Assembly: GCF_963924675.1 (NCBI RefSeq)
Contig: NC_089224.1
Location: 42,265,158-42,329,157 of the forward strand
Direction of reading: 5' to 3'
Source: Phocoena phocoena
Lineage: Eukaryota > Chordata > Mammalia > Artiodactyla > Phocoenidae
Length of the DNA: 64,000 nt
Shown here: in pieces, positions 24,201 to 37,269 of the stretch
Layout: the number at the start of each line of letters is the position of its first letter
Numbering within the stretch: position 1 is the first letter of the stretch
Program-made: the position numbers and the translations under genes
The notes under the pieces: generated by a model
The model's database searches: none
The model's input: only the letters and a program-made list of their open reading frames with translations
Told to the model about the DNA's origin: nothing

Positions 24201-25122
24201 CAATTTACAAAACTGGTTAATTCATCAGTTCATCAGATAAGAGCCACACGAATTAACATTAGGTATATAAACATTGCTTTCTATTTGCAAAGTGGCAAAG
24301 GACATATCCATTGTTGCAGCATCTAAGATGACAACTGCTGAAAGTTATTTCTTTGTCAGTGTCACTGAGTAGTCACTCACTGGAAGAGACAGAATAACCT
24401 CTACTGAAGGTCATTCTGATGGAGCATCTGGAAATGAGAACTTCAGCCAAACTACTGAAGTGAAGAGTCCAGATAGAAATGAATCTGTTCTGGTAGTTTG
24501 GTTTCACTCTTTGAAGTAAGTTGATAATACATTGGTTTGACAGGAAACCTACATGTTCATAAAGTATGAAGGCATGATTTCTTTTCAATTCAACTGCTCT
24601 CAGAATCAACGGAGATATTGCAATTGAACTAAAATATGCTGTTGAAGTCAGTCTAATGATTCAATTTGTACAGCTTTTGATAATAGATTTTCAGGTCAAA
24701 TGAAGATACAGTGAAGGAAGCAGTATACTGGCAAATTGTCTCAACTTAAGTTTAATATGACAGTGAACAGATGGAAAATTGAATTATCATTAAAAACAGA
24801 AAATATGGGGAACAAAATATATGGATGCAGTACATTTGTATATGTGCATATATAATACAGGCAGAAAAAATTATGCCTTTTGTTAAATGTATAATTTTTA
24901 AATTATAATTTCAGTGATATAGGAAAAATCAGAATTAACTAGTGAGTATCCACAGTACTCAAAAGAAATCACAGAACAAAAACTATAACATTAATAACAG
25001 GAAATTTCTATTTGAAATAAATACCTGGAACTAATATAAACATTTTACATGCTTTATCATGTTTAAGCCTCAGCAAATTCCTTATTAGATCAATATCTTA
25101 TCAAATTACTCTTCATGCTGTA
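24201..25122. other. Unassigned AT-rich sequence
   Basis: Nothing recognised. Confidence 0.4.
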
Positions 25123-25335
25123 GAAAAGGCATGACACAGGAAGTAAGGTGGACTCTAGAATTTCAAATCCCAGTTCCTCTGCTAACCAGCTGTGTAACCT
25201 TGGGTAAGTTACTGTTTCCTCATTTACAAGTTGAGGTCCACTGTAGTCATAACTTGTTAGGAAGTTTAAAGGACATAGCACATGAGAAGTTCTTTAGATC
25301 CCAGAGTCTGGCCCAAGTAAGTGCTTAGTGAAAGT
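25123..25335 (+). mobile_element. MIR SINE
   Basis: Contains the MIR core: ctgctaaccagctgtgtaac, cttgggtaagttac and tttcctcatttacaa, followed by the tail block cccaagtaagtgcttagtg. Confidence 0.82.
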
Positions 25336-25739
25336 GAACTTTTATTCTCAATGTCATTATTTACAGATGAAAAACTGAGAGAGGAGAAATTTGTATAATA
25401 TCACAACACAGGAAACTGTCAAAGCCAAGACACTGATGTTTAGAAAATCACTTTAAAATCTCTGAAATGTCATATAGAAACATAAAATCTAGTATTATTA
25501 CTCTATTCTAAAAGATATTTAAAAATCTGCCTAACTTCATAACCGTTTTTGGTAAATGTATAGTCAATCTTTTAGGTTAATATTAAGCACCTTTTAAACT
25601 TAATGTTAAGGGTCAAATCAAGGCCACTTTCCCCTTCCTAAAAGTATGTATATTTCTATTTCACATAGACTATAAACACAAAAGCAAAACAGACAATTTC
25701 TGATGCTTGAAAAGTATAATAAAATAATGAGATATCTAC

Positions 25740-26400
25740 AAAATTAACCTTGAAGCTACCATCCAACTCCCTCCTTTCCTTTAAACTGAACTTTTAAAGT
25801 GGCAGCCTTAATTCCAAATTCCATTTATTCCTTAATTCATGTGAATCATCCACAGATCCCACTTTAATGAAATCTAGTGCTATAACTTCAGTCATATCTT
25901 ACTTGATCTCTTCACCTAGACTGACTTGAATGACTATTCCCTGCTTTCTCATGGAACCACCTCTCAAGTACCTTCTGTATATCAGACTGTTCCTTCTTGG
26001 TCTCCTTCATGTGAACCTCATTCAACCTTCTCCTTAATTGTCAAAGATGCTGGGGTTTGTTCTGGCCTGTCCTTGTACTTGTTTTCTCTTTCTACATGTT
26101 CTTACAAAAGAATTGTATCTGAGCCCATGGTTTCAACTGCTACCTATATGCTGATGAATTGGAATATATATTTTAAGCCTCCCAAATTCCCAGCTCCTAC
26201 CCACATTTCTAACCCTGCACTACATATTCCTACCTTGAAGTTTTGCACACATCCTAGCTTAACCTGTCCATAACTGACCTCTGATTATCGATAAAATTCT
26301 ACCTTCTCTCTTTTCTACTTCATCATATGCCTGGTCATTCCTGTCAGAAACCTAACAATCACATTCAACTCCTACATATCTGTCATTCCTCATATGTAAT
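25740..26400 (+). mobile_element. Possible old CR1/L2-type LINE fragment
   Basis: Pyrimidine-rich sequence. The phrase ctacctatatgctgatgaat would encode a YADE version of the RT YADD box (26,147-26,158), and the following aacctgtccataactgacct resembles the adjoining part of a widespread old repeat. The frame is not maintained. A 115-codon frame at 25,926-26,273 is in another phase. Family not certain. Confidence 0.4.
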
Positions 26401-26717
26401 TAATGTCTGAGTATCATTGATTCTGCCATAGAACTATCACATAAATGTAGCTTCACTGTTTCATTTTAACGAAGACTGCCTATGTTCAGAATCATAAGAA
26501 TTGCTTGAATTATTATAGTATTTTCTAAATTCCTCACTCTGGTCCATGTGATGGCATGAAATTTCCATGTTGGTGGCACAGTCAACCAGGAAGAAACTAA
26601 ACCTGCCACATTTTTACTTGGAAACACATGTTGTATCTCCCCACTGATTGCAGTATTAACCACAAACATATTGCACTGTCCTATTGAAAAATATGCCATG
26701 GTAATTAATAGCAGTTA

Positions 26718-26870
26718 AATAGCTGAAAGCAAGTCCTGACGCCAAAACCTTCTGGATTCTATTATTGGCTCTGCCACCTACTTGCTGTATGATCTTTGAC
26801 AACTTGCTTAGTTTCTTGGAACACATGAAAAAAGCTCAACAATTATTAGCTATTGCATATAAAATTGGGG
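26718..26870 (+). mobile_element. MIR SINE relic
   Basis: The blocks attggctctgccacctacttgctgtatgatc (read as two parts) and gacaacttgcttagtttctt are the MIR core in plus orientation. Confidence 0.75.
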
Positions 26871-27164
26871 TTAAGTGAAATGTAACTGTAGAAATGGAAG
26901 AAAGATAACAGATAAAAAGGAACACACAAAAATACCTTCATACGATCCACACATTTGTAAGGGGTAAACAAATTTGTTTTTGGTGTTTGGCCAAAACAAA
27001 AGGAGAACCATAATCAGATGTGTCATAAGTGATTACAGCAAAGTATAAGAAAAAGATAGCAGTCTAAGATTTTCCTCCTTGGTCAGCTCTACATGCTTTG
27101 ACTGTCTCCCACTTTCTATTAGTCTTGTCTCTTATTCACTTGTCTAATAGGATTAAAGAGAATT

Positions 27165-27790
27165 TCTAAATATTACTGGATATAAGATCAATATCTGAAA
27201 ACCAAGTAGATTTTTATATACCAAATTCAAAGAGTTAAGAAATGTAATTTAAAATAATGACATTTACAATAGTAACTGAAATATAAAGTATCTAGGCATA
27301 AATCTAACAAACTACGTGAAAGACCTTAATGAAAATAATAAAACTTTATTGAGAAGCATTAAATAAGACTCAATAATCAAAGAAATATACCATGTTTAAG
27401 GTTAGGAAGCCTCTTTGTCATAAATATGCTGATTTTATTCCAAATTAAGCTATAAATTTAATGTAATTTCAGTCTTTTATTTCATAGAAATCAAGACATT
27501 AATTCAAAATTTATAGGAAGATCAAATGTCCAAGAATAGTAAAGCTTATTTTGTAGAAAACAAAGGTCAGTGACTTACCCTTCCAGATATAAAAGCTTAA
27601 GAAAAAGGTATGAGAATTAAAAGCTTATGGTGTTGATGCAGAGGTGTACAAATTAAGCAAGGAAACAGGATATAGATCCCTCTAATAAATGGAAAAAAAA
27701 TCACGGGTGCAGATTTTTGCCGCACATCAACAGAATGAATAGACTATTAAGGATATGATGCAGTAAATTATGTAGAAAATATTGTGGAAA
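27165..27790 (+). mobile_element. Old L1 ORF2 fragment (first of two overlapping pieces)
   Basis: Diverged L1 RT/thumb region: tggatataagatcaatatc, then aaagtatctaggcataaat, then tttataggaagatcaaatg. No open frame. Confidence 0.65.
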
Positions 27791-27794
27791 ATTA

Positions 27795-29575
27795 TATAAG
27801 AAAAATATTCATGGATTGGAATAATCAACAGTATAAAGATGCCAGTCTCTTTAAACTGATGCAGAGACTTACTGTAATTCCTATCAAAGCACTCATAAGT
27901 GTTTTGTAGACAGACATGCTAATTCTGAAATGTAAAGGCATGGGCCCTAGAATAGCTAAAAAAACAATCTTTTGAAAAAAGAGACAAAAAAGTTGGAAGA
28001 ATCATTATACCAAATACTGTCTTTCTAGATAGGTACAGGAACCAAGGTCATGTGCTACTGACAGAAGAATATACACATAGATCAACAGAACCAAACAGGT
28101 AACCCAGAAATAACCCACAGAAGTACAGTCAAGTGATTTTTGACAGAGTGAAAAAGCAATTCATTGGAGGAAGAAGAACCTTTTCAACAAATGGTACTGA
28201 GCAATTGGAAAAACCATACACAAAATAATAATAAATAATTAATGTAAACCTAGCACCTTCTATAAAAATTAACTTAAAATTGATCATAAACTTAAATATA
28301 AAACATAAAACACTAAAACGTAGGAGAAATCTCTGGAAACTAGGGCTCACTGAAGAGTTACTAAACACTCTACCAAAAGCATGGACCATACAAGAAAAAT
28401 ACCAGTAAATTAAACGTTATCAAAATGATAATTTGCTCTGTTAAAACCTCATGAAAAGGGTGGAAAGACAAGCTACAATTTAAGAGGAGAAACTTGCAAA
28501 TCACATATGTGACAAAAGAGTTACATCAAGAAGATATAAAGCACTCTCAAAACTCAATTTTACATGTATATAAAACATATATAATTATACATTACATGTA
28601 TAATTATGTACCATATAAGTATGTATTTATATATAGATAACATACATAATGAGGAAAAGACATTAATATACACTTCACTGCAGTGAATATAAAGATGAGA
28701 AACACATGAAAAGATGTTCAAATCACTAGCCATGAGGAAAATGCAAATTAAGACTTTGGTGTGATATCTTTATACATCTACTAAAAATACCAAATTCTGA
28801 CAAGGATGTGGTGAAATGGAATCTCTGATAAATTGTTGGTGGGAATTTAAAGTGGTGCAGTCACTCTGGAAACATTTTTTTTATTAAAAAGAAATATATA
28901 TATTAAAACATCCATTCACCGTAAAACTCAACAACCACTCCCCTTGTCTTTTATTCAAGAGAACTGAAAACTTATATCCTCACAAAAACCTCTACATGAT
29001 TGTTCATGTTTTATTTATAACTGTTAAAAACTGGAAACAACCAAAGTGACCTACAATTGGTGACAGTTAAATATATTGCTACATCCATAGCATGGAACAC
29101 TTATCAACAGAAAGGGACAAATTATTAATAAAGGAAGAACATGGATGGGTTTGTGCTGACTGAAAAAAATAATTTAAAGAGGTCATATACTATATGATTC
29201 CATTTATATAACATTCTCAATATAGCTAAGTTATACATATGGAGAACAAATCAATGGTTGCCTGGAGTTAAGAATGGTAGGTAGGAGGAGTGGGTGTGAC
29301 TATAAATGTGTAGTATAAGGGAAATCTTTGTGGTGAAGGAATATTTCTGTACCTTGATTGTGGTGGTGGTTACATGAAGCTACACTTGTGATAACAGAAT
29401 TTTCACACACAGTGTGCCAGGGTTAATTTCCTGCTGTTGTTATTGTACAAAGTTATGTAAGATGTGACCTGTGAGGAAAACTGCGTGAAGGGTACAGAGG
29501 AACTCTTTGTACTATCTTTGCAATTTCCTGTGTATCTAAAATTATTTCAAAGTATTGAAATAAAATTTCAAAAAA
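27795..29575 (+). mobile_element. Old L1 ORF2 C-terminus and 3' UTR (second piece)
   Basis: It restarts at an ORF2 position already passed in the preceding fragment (attcatggattggaataatc, then attcctatcaaagcactcat). It continues through gtggtgggaa-type C-terminal blocks and 3' UTR to about 29,575 (attatttcaaagtattgaaa). It is therefore a separate copy or a local rearrangement. Confidence 0.75.
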
Positions 29576-29639
29576 ATTTTTAATTAGATGAAGATATAGA
29601 AGACTGTGATTCCAGAGTAGAAAAGGCTTCATAAAAAGC

Positions 29640-30200
29640 ATGCAGGGCACAAGCTATAAAGGAAAAGACTGAGCAGTCAAACTAAACTAATTTCTGTCAA
29701 TGAAAAATAATATAAGATAGTGAAAGGCTAATCCATAGGCTGAGAAAAAATATTCATAAAACATAATCGTACACATATGACTTCAAATAAAGAAGGGAAA
29801 GATAGAAAACCAAAGGAAAAATAGACAAAGAAGTACATTTAGAAATTCACAGAAGAAAACAGAATGGTCAATAAACATAAAAAGTTCATCCACCTCATTA
29901 GCAACCAGAGAAATGCCGATTAAAGGATCAGGAGAGCAGCCAATATAATGGAGTAAAAACACCCTGAGCTCACTTCTTCTCATGAGCACACCAAAATCAC
30001 AACTATCTGTAGAACCACCATCACTGAAAAAGACTGGAATCTACCAGAAAAGATCTTCTACAACTAAAGACATGAAGGACAAACCACAACAAGATGGGTA
30101 GGAGGGATGGACTCACAATATAATCAAATCCCATACCCCTGGGTGGGTGACCCAACAAGCTGGAGAATCACTATATTGCAGAGGTTCCTTTATATTGTTT
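29640..30200 (+). mobile_element. Abutting L1 pieces: ORF2 fragment, then L1 5' UTR-like segment
   Basis: 29,690-29,925 has gaaaggctaatccataggct and cacctcattagcaaccagag, from ORF2. From about 29,930 the text changes to one like the start of an L1 5' UTR (caacaagatgggtaggaggg, catacccctgggtgggtgac). The junction is abrupt. Naming of the second part is tentative. Confidence 0.5.
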
Positions 30201-30924
30201 CCAATGTGACTTACAATTCTAGAACAGTTTTATTTTACCATCTTCTACTTTTTTCTGAGCTCTGGTAGTTCATATTTCATCTCTTTCTGTATTTTTCCAG
30301 AGTTGTTGCATGTCCACTTGGTGTTCTTTGGCTGATTTATTAAATTCTTTGACTTGTAATATGTTTGGAAGGAATTTTATTTGTTCAATAGTGTCTCTAA
30401 TTTCCTACCAAGTCTCCCTTTGTGGCTTTTGTTTTAATTGTTCATTTATTCTTGGTCCAGAAAAATTGTGCAAGTATGTTTTTATGTAGGTTTGTGTGTA
30501 TGAGTATGCTTGTACTGTATTGCGTATCTTGTTGGTATATGTGGGTGGGAGTTAGTTTAGCTTTTGTCTTTGCACAGCCAATAGAGATTAGCAGTTTCTG
30601 GGATGCTAGCTGCCTAGAGTCAAACCCCACTCAACTGTTTGATTTCTCATTCAGCTGAAGCTCCACCACTTCTCTATGGTGTCACAGTGTATCCCAGAAT
30701 CTTCCACCATCAGACTATGTAAACTTTCTCTGGATTTTCAAACAAGAAATTTATAGTTGTCCCTGCAGGATACTCTGCCTTGCCTGGAGAATCAAACACT
30801 GCTGGTTTTGTCCCAGATCTGCAGATTCAGGCATCTTCCATTATCTCCATTTGACCTTCAGGACATTTGGCTCCCCTATTTCATATACTGTTGCTCCCAA
30901 ATTTTACTTCAATATATTATGCAC
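30201..30924. other. Unassigned sequence
   Basis: T-rich, with short open frames and no recognised family or gene. Confidence 0.35.
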
Positions 30925-31132
30925 TTTTTTTTTTTTTTTTGCGGTACACGGGCCTCTCACTGTTGTGGCCCTTCCCGTTGCAGAGCACAGGCTCCGGACA
31001 AGCAGGCTCAGCGGCCATGGCTCATGGGCCCAGCCGCTCCGTGGCATGTGGGATCTTCCCGGACTGGGGCACGAACCCGTGTCTCCTGCATCGGCAGGTG
31101 GACTCTCAACCACTGAGCCACCAGGGAAGCCC
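30925..31132 (-). mobile_element. CHR-2 SINE
   Basis: Reverse complement begins ggggcttccctggtggctca and ends gcccgtgtaccgc plus an A tail (poly-T at 30,925-30,940). The B box GGTTCGTGCCCC is intact. Short flanking repeat cactttt on both sides. Contains both internal blocks that the copies at 2490 and 18,844 have lost. Confidence 0.95.
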
Positions 31133-31140
31133 CACTTTTA

Positions 31141-32149
31141 TTTTTATTATAACTCTTGATGATTTCTGAAAGAAGAGAATCACTGTCTTATTCTGCTATT
31201 TTAAAACTTGTAGTATCATCAAGTTATTGTATTTATAATAGGAAGAATTTTCCCTGTACATTTAGGTGGTTTTTCAATAGACAAAGGGTTTAGTACTCTA
31301 AGAGAAAAAACTGTTCATTCAGTTTACTGTAGTTAAAACAAAGTTTCCAAGGAACACTGTATTTTGCAAGGTCACATTTCATATGGATGTTAAACAACAA
31401 CAACAACAAGATGTTTCCTTTCATTTACAAAATGATGCTCTGAGTAAGGGCAAAAGTGGTAAAATGACTTTGTGATGGGACCTGTTAACTCTGTTTCACA
31501 AAGGGTGTAAAACAAAAAGTGTTATAACTTAATGCTTTGTGCATTGTGTGAGAAGGCTAATTCAGTACATCAAAGTAAAAATCTCAGCAGTTTTGAAACT
31601 TTGTATGGTCAGGACGAAAGTATCAACAGGGTTTTGTCACAAGAAGGAAGCATTCTACAGGGGAAGATGGGTATAATCAGTATTATGCATTGTAACTGAG
31701 CCAACAGTCAATACAGATTAAATATTGACAGAGGTTCCTTGACCAGCGCTAAACTAAACAGTCCCTAAGAGGTTCAGGAAACATCATTATAACAGTGAAT
31801 TTGTGTGATGATCCTACCTCTACTGGTGTTATTCATTATACCGTACTAGTCTCTGAAGATAGGTTTCCAAGTGAAATGTAAAAGAAAAAAGAAGGCCTCA
31901 GGCTGAGGGGTGAAAACTGATACTGGATTTAACAAGAGCATTAAACAGAGCTCCTTAATGAGCTGAGTCATAGACCATTAACCTGCTGTACAGTAAGGAA
32001 CATGACGACAGATTGCCTCTACCTAGAAAACAGAATCGTTCTTGGCTTTCCAGGCTTGGGATTCTTGTGAATAATTCGGTCATCTATACTGTATTTTATT
32101 TTTAAAAAAGAAAATGAGAGAGAGGGATAGGGGGAATCTTTCTCTCTTC
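31141..32149. other. Unassigned sequence with (CAA)n
   Basis: No gene or family recognised. A (CAA)5-type tract lies near 31,395-31,409. Confidence 0.4.
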
Positions 32150-32290
32150 TTTTTAAAATTAAAAAAAATCATTTTATTGTGATAAAAACACTTAACATGA
32201 GATTTACCCTCTTAAATTGTTAAGTGTACAACACAGTATTGTTGATTATAGGCACAATGTTTTATAGCAAAAGTCTAGCTCTTGAGGACT
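32150..32290 (-). mobile_element. Antisense L1M 3' end
   Basis: Blocks cattttattgtgataaaaac, acttaacatgagatttaccc and gttgattataggcacaatgt form the reverse complement of an old L1 3' UTR. Confidence 0.75.
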
Positions 32291-32364
32291 TGGACAGTGT
32301 TTCAGAGTTTGTAGCAATGATTGGGTAGTTTTCATGTTTACAAGAACATTAACTTGAGGATGAG

Positions 32365-34078
32365 GGCAGGTTTTACTTCATCAAAATGAATATTAATTGT
32401 TATCAGTTTAAAATAGGATATTATAAATATAAGATATTTTCTCTAAGTTTCATGGTAACCACAAAGGAAAAACCTATAATAGATGCACACAAGATTATGA
32501 TAAAGAAGTCAAGGCATACAGCTCCCAAAACACATCAAGTCATAAAGGATGGCAGCAAGATAAGAAGCATAGAACAAAGGATCTACAAAACAGTCAGAAA
32601 ACAATTAACAACATGGCAAAACAATGAACAAAATGGCAATTAATTTATTTTATTTTTGGCTGTGTTGGGTCTTCATTGCTGTGTGCGGACTTTCTCTAGT
32701 TGCAGCGAGCGGGGGCTACTCTTTATTGTGGTGCGTGGGCTTCTCCTGTTATGGAGCATGGGTCATAAGTGTGTGGGCTTCGGTAGTTGTGGCTTGTGGG
32801 CTCTAGAGTGCAGGCTTAGTAGTTGTGGCACATGGGCTTAGTTGCTCTGCAGCATGTGGGATCTTCCTGGACCAGGGATCAAACCCACGTCCCCTGCATT
32901 GGCAGGTGGATTCTTAACCACTGTGCCACCAGGGAAGTCCCAATAGGAAGTTCTTGTCTATCAATAATTAAATGTAAATGGACTAAATTCTTCAATCAAA
33001 AGACATAAAGTGGCTGAATCGATTAAAAAAAAAAACCCCAAGATCCAATCATATGCTGTCTACAAGAGACTCACTTTAGATTTATATATACACATAGACA
33101 GAGAGTGAAGGGATGAAAAATGATATTTCAAGCAAATGGTAACCAAAAGAAAGTAGGGGAAGCTATACTTACACCAAACAAAATAGACTTTAAGCTATGT
33201 ATGGACAAAAGAGAGAAAGAATATCATTATATAAAGATAAAAGGGTCAAACCATCAAGAAAATATAACAAGTATAAATATTTACACACCCAACACCAGAA
33301 CACTTAAATATAAAAGGCAAATACTAATAGAACTGAAAGAAAAATAAATAGCAATAGAATAATAGTTGAGGACTTTAATAAACCATTCTCAACAATGGAT
33401 TAATAGTCCAGACAGAGAGTCAATAAGAAAATAGTGGATTTGAACACTAGAGACCAAATGTACCCAACAGACATATACAGAATATTCTGTCCAACAGCAG
33501 TAGAATATATATTCTTCTCAAGTACACAAGGAACATTTTCTAGAATACATATATTAGGCCACAAGACAAATCTCAGAAAATTCAAGATGTTAGAAATTAT
33601 ATCAAGTAGCTTTTCTGACCACAATGGTATGCTACTAGAAATCAATGACTGGAGGAAAGCTGGAAACTTGAGAAATACATGGAAATTAAATGATATACTC
33701 CTGTACAACCAAAGTATCAAAGAAGAAATCAAAAGGGAAATAAAAAATCTTGACAGGAATGAAAATAAGACACAATAAACCAAAACCTATAGGATGCAGC
33801 AAAAACAGTTCTAACAAGAATGTTTATAATCACACACATCAAGGGAAAAAATCTTAAATAAAAAACACCTAACTTTATATCCAAGGAACAAGAAAAACAA
33901 GAACAAAGTAAGCCAATGTAAGCAGAAGTTAGGAAAAAATAAAGATTAGAACAGGAAGAAATGAAACAGAGACTAGAAAAATAATAGAAAAGATTAACAA
34001 AGCTAAGAGTTGATTCTTTGAAAAGGAAAACAAAATTGACAAACCTTTAGCTAGACTAACCAAGAAAAAAGAGTATCT
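32365..34078 (+). mobile_element. L1M-like inter-ORF region and ORF2 endonuclease, split by a SINE
   Basis: 32,395-32,640 is the region ahead of ORF2 (tggtaaccacaaaggaaaaa and onward). After the SINE the ORF2 start follows at about 32,965 (aaatgtaaatggactaaatt). Endonuclease pieces persist in short frames at 33,120-33,347 and 33,434-33,778, the latter with the ILGHK and SDHN motifs. Stops and frameshifts are frequent. The copy ends abruptly near 34,078, before any RT sequence. Confidence 0.85.
32642..32940 (-). mobile_element. CHR-1-like SINE in L1 inter-ORF region
   Basis: Reverse complement starts gggacttccctggtggcaca and finishes with gcagccaaaaataaaataaa. The B box is GGTTTGATCCC. It splits a continuous L1 phrase (aaaatggcaat / aataggaagttc), with only a 4-5 bp repeat (caat) at its edges. 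Confidence 0.9.
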
Positions 34079-36209
34079 AAATAGGCTCTAAGAGCTGTAA
34101 AATTCAGAACCTGTAATTCCCAGCTTGGTTCTTTCATCTATCACTTATGGTCTCTGGAGAAGTTTCTGGTACCTGAAGAAGAATTAGGATACCTTTCACA
34201 TGCTTTAGAACCACACAAAGATCTCAGACATAGCTATTGTGAAGGTGTTCCCTTTAGGTTCTTCCTTTCCTCTCCGCAAGGTGTAACATTCAGACCACTG
34301 TTGTTCTTTGGAGGTTAAGTCCAAGGTGATGGTGTGGTGGCTACTATATCAACAGTTCAAATGTAGCTATGGAACTCTCTCCACCTTGTATAAAGCCACT
34401 CTAATTTCCTATACTCCTCATCAGGAAAGACTGTGCTTCTCTATATAGGCTGGGGAGAGGACTTCAACTACAAGTATACTTTTGTTAAACAATATGGAAA
34501 GAAAATAGTGTAAATTCAAACCATGATTCAATATCACAACATCAAGAAAATCTGTATATCCGTAACATATAGTGATGTCTATATTTGTGAACTAGTTAAT
34601 TATTTACTAAAACTAAGAAAAGAATGGTCACACATTAGTATTTGTTTTATTTTCCTTTCTAAGGGGAGATAGCTCTGCCTGCCCACCTACTTTGGCCAGA
34701 GCTCTTCCTAAATATGGCTAAAGGAACTTTCACTGGGTCTTGTAAATCCCATCCCCCTTTATCAACTTCAATCTATTATTTTCCCTGGGAGGCACTCTGC
34801 ATTTTCCTTCTGCTCAAAAAAGGCACTTTCAGATTTTTTTTTCCTCCAAAAGGAGAAAATCACTAATATGTTCCCGGGAGAATAAGGTTCTTTGCTTTCA
34901 TGGTATGCAGTGAATGGATTGTATCTAACAATAACATCTGCTGGGTTTTATTTCTCACAGAAATGACAGGTCCCAACGGAATTAAGTTGACCTGATAATT
35001 CAAAAATGGCAGAGTTTCAGGGTCCTTAGTTTCACTGAACTGAGTTGTAGGTGTCACCCTCTCTACCACGTATAACATATTTGAATTTTTATTTGTGACT
35101 CCTCTCCAGACAGACAATGAATTCAATGTTTCATCAGTTATCATATGCATCTGCAGCACATGTCCAATTTCTCACTGTGGTGACTTGTAAGCATGATTTC
35201 AGCACACAGCTATTTCTGTAAATAGAATTATTTCTATGTTGTTTTTCAACTTACTCACCAATCTCTCCTATCCCAGACTTCCTTATTATTTTCTTAATTG
35301 TTAATTCTGGATGCTATAAAATATTGTAAGTTAGAACCTCCTAAATGATACTTACTAGGAAATTTTCTCATATATAAAGTTTATGTGAATCTCAAATTTG
35401 AATGTTTAAATAGGATATTTTATCAAATTCAACATCAAACCCACAGTACCCTCTATAACAATCTGCCAAATGGAGAAAAGTTGTTCTCTGAATGAGCATT
35501 ATCCTTCATGCTGATAGGTGAAATTAGTGAAATAGTTAAAAAGCCATAAAAGGAAAATGAAGAGTATCAGAAGACACCAACAAAATTGAAAACAAGATAT
35601 TTCTGGCACAGTCAAAATCTCTAGTCTCAAGATGCAGAATGAAGTTTCATTCACAAGCTGAACAATTTTCCTTGTAGTTAGCACTTTTTCTTTAATATTC
35701 TAGAACCAAATAGATTTGTCATATGCCACAATGCAACAGTGTTCCCATGATTTGTCAAGATTACGAAAGTTAACCAGATACTATACATAGGCACTTTTAA
35801 AGAAAAAATTCATGATATTGCCATATTTTCTATGAAAGATCCAAACGGCCTTTGCAACATAAAAGCTGAGAGACACCATCAGATAAAGAAGCACAAAGTA
35901 CCTCAAATATCAAACCATACTGCAGGGACCATTGCATTTTTCTGAACTAGAAAAGCCCCACAAAAGAGCGTCTTTTTTGGATACAGTATTCTCCCACTTG
36001 TTACGCTTAGACACTCTGTTTTCTCATCCTTTTCACTGTATAGTACCTATTAGAAAAATACACGATAAGGATAAGAAACAATCAAACTTCAGTGTTGTGG
36101 TTTTGGTTTTATAAGGAGAAAAGAGTACTCTCCAGAAGACTTTCAGTTGAACAATTCCCAGAAAAATGCAATTTATGTAAGAACATTTGCTTATATAAAA
36201 TATCAAATG
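34079..36209. other. Unassigned sequence; 98-codon minus-strand frame inside
   Basis: No known repeat recognised. The minus-strand frame 34,863-35,159 has a moderately protein-like composition but no motif that I recognise. It may be chance or an unidentified ERV or pseudogene remnant. Confidence 0.35.
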
Positions 36210-36292
36210 AACTTGTTCTATAATGGGAACTTATTCTATAATGAAAAAAAAAACTTGTTACATAATGAGAAAAAACTTGTTCTATAATGAAA
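36210..36292. repeat. Small minisatellite, four units of 18-24 bp
   Basis: Four imperfect units built on aacttgttctataatg followed by a variable A run. The third unit reads ttacataatg instead of ttctataatg. Confidence 0.85.
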
Positions 36293-36887
36293 GAATCTTA
36301 TTTGTTTACAGTGTTCTCAGGCCAATCAGAAGGAGAATAGTAGTTCCGTAGAGCTTGAAAATTGAAGGCAAAGGAGAAAGGGTACTATGGAGCCCTGTTA
36401 TCTAGACACACTCTTGCATTCATTTGCTTTTTCCCATCTTCCCTAGCTTGTACCCTATTGAGACCCGTTGGTACTTTCCAGAGATAGGGGTCATACAGAC
36501 CACACATGCGTGATAAAATTCTTTATTTTATCCATTTTAGATTGGGATATTATTTTTGAGTCCATTCTTGTGGCTTAAAGAGTACAGAAAAAAGAAAACA
36601 GATATTGCAAGTGGCCAAAATTCTAGGAGGAGATGGTAAAACATTGATAATTATTACTCACAACTATGACTATTAGGCAAAGAAGTAGCAACTGTCACCA
36701 AGGACAAAAACTTTGATCTGGATCCTGCTGTGAAAGAGGAAAATTCTCTCCTTCTCTGGGAACTAATACATACTAGTTTGAACTATCTATTGCACTGAAT
36801 AAAACAACCATATATCTGCATCTACCACCTGGGATTTTTATCCACTGGTAAACACAATCTGATGAAAGATTATCTTCAATTTTTCTT

Positions 36888-36929
<42 letters not shown>

Positions 36930-37269
36930 GATTTAGTAAATAAATATGAGGGCAGAGAAGCATAACCTACTTTGTTATTTTGTTGAAGCATGGGTGGTTG
37001 TATTACTGAGGTATTTTGGGCAAAACTTAACTCAGCATCTCTTGCAAAATGAAGAACTCAGGGCCTATCTTTTGGGAGATGAGATATACCTACACTATGA
37101 GCAGACAGTAAATCAAGACTCAGGGGAGTCTGGTATTTCTGAATTGATGAGCCAACAAAGATAAGCAAAAGAAATGAATGAAGGTTGTTATGTACATATA
37201 TTGAGGGATTGAGGATGTTTAAATCATCACATAGGTAAAAGCCAAAAAGCCAACATGGTGTGTCACACT
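36293..37269. other. Unassigned, with (CA)n at 36,891-36,927
   Basis: About 18 uninterrupted CA units. Otherwise nothing recognised. Confidence 0.6.

Noticed and set aside
25926..26273. 115-codon plus-strand frame as a gene
   Set aside because: It lies in pyrimidine-rich text that resembles an old LINE in another phase. It shows no signal, domain or splice context.
36210..36292. CRISPR-like array
   Set aside because: Units are contiguous, with only A-run variation and no unique spacers. The DNA is mammalian.
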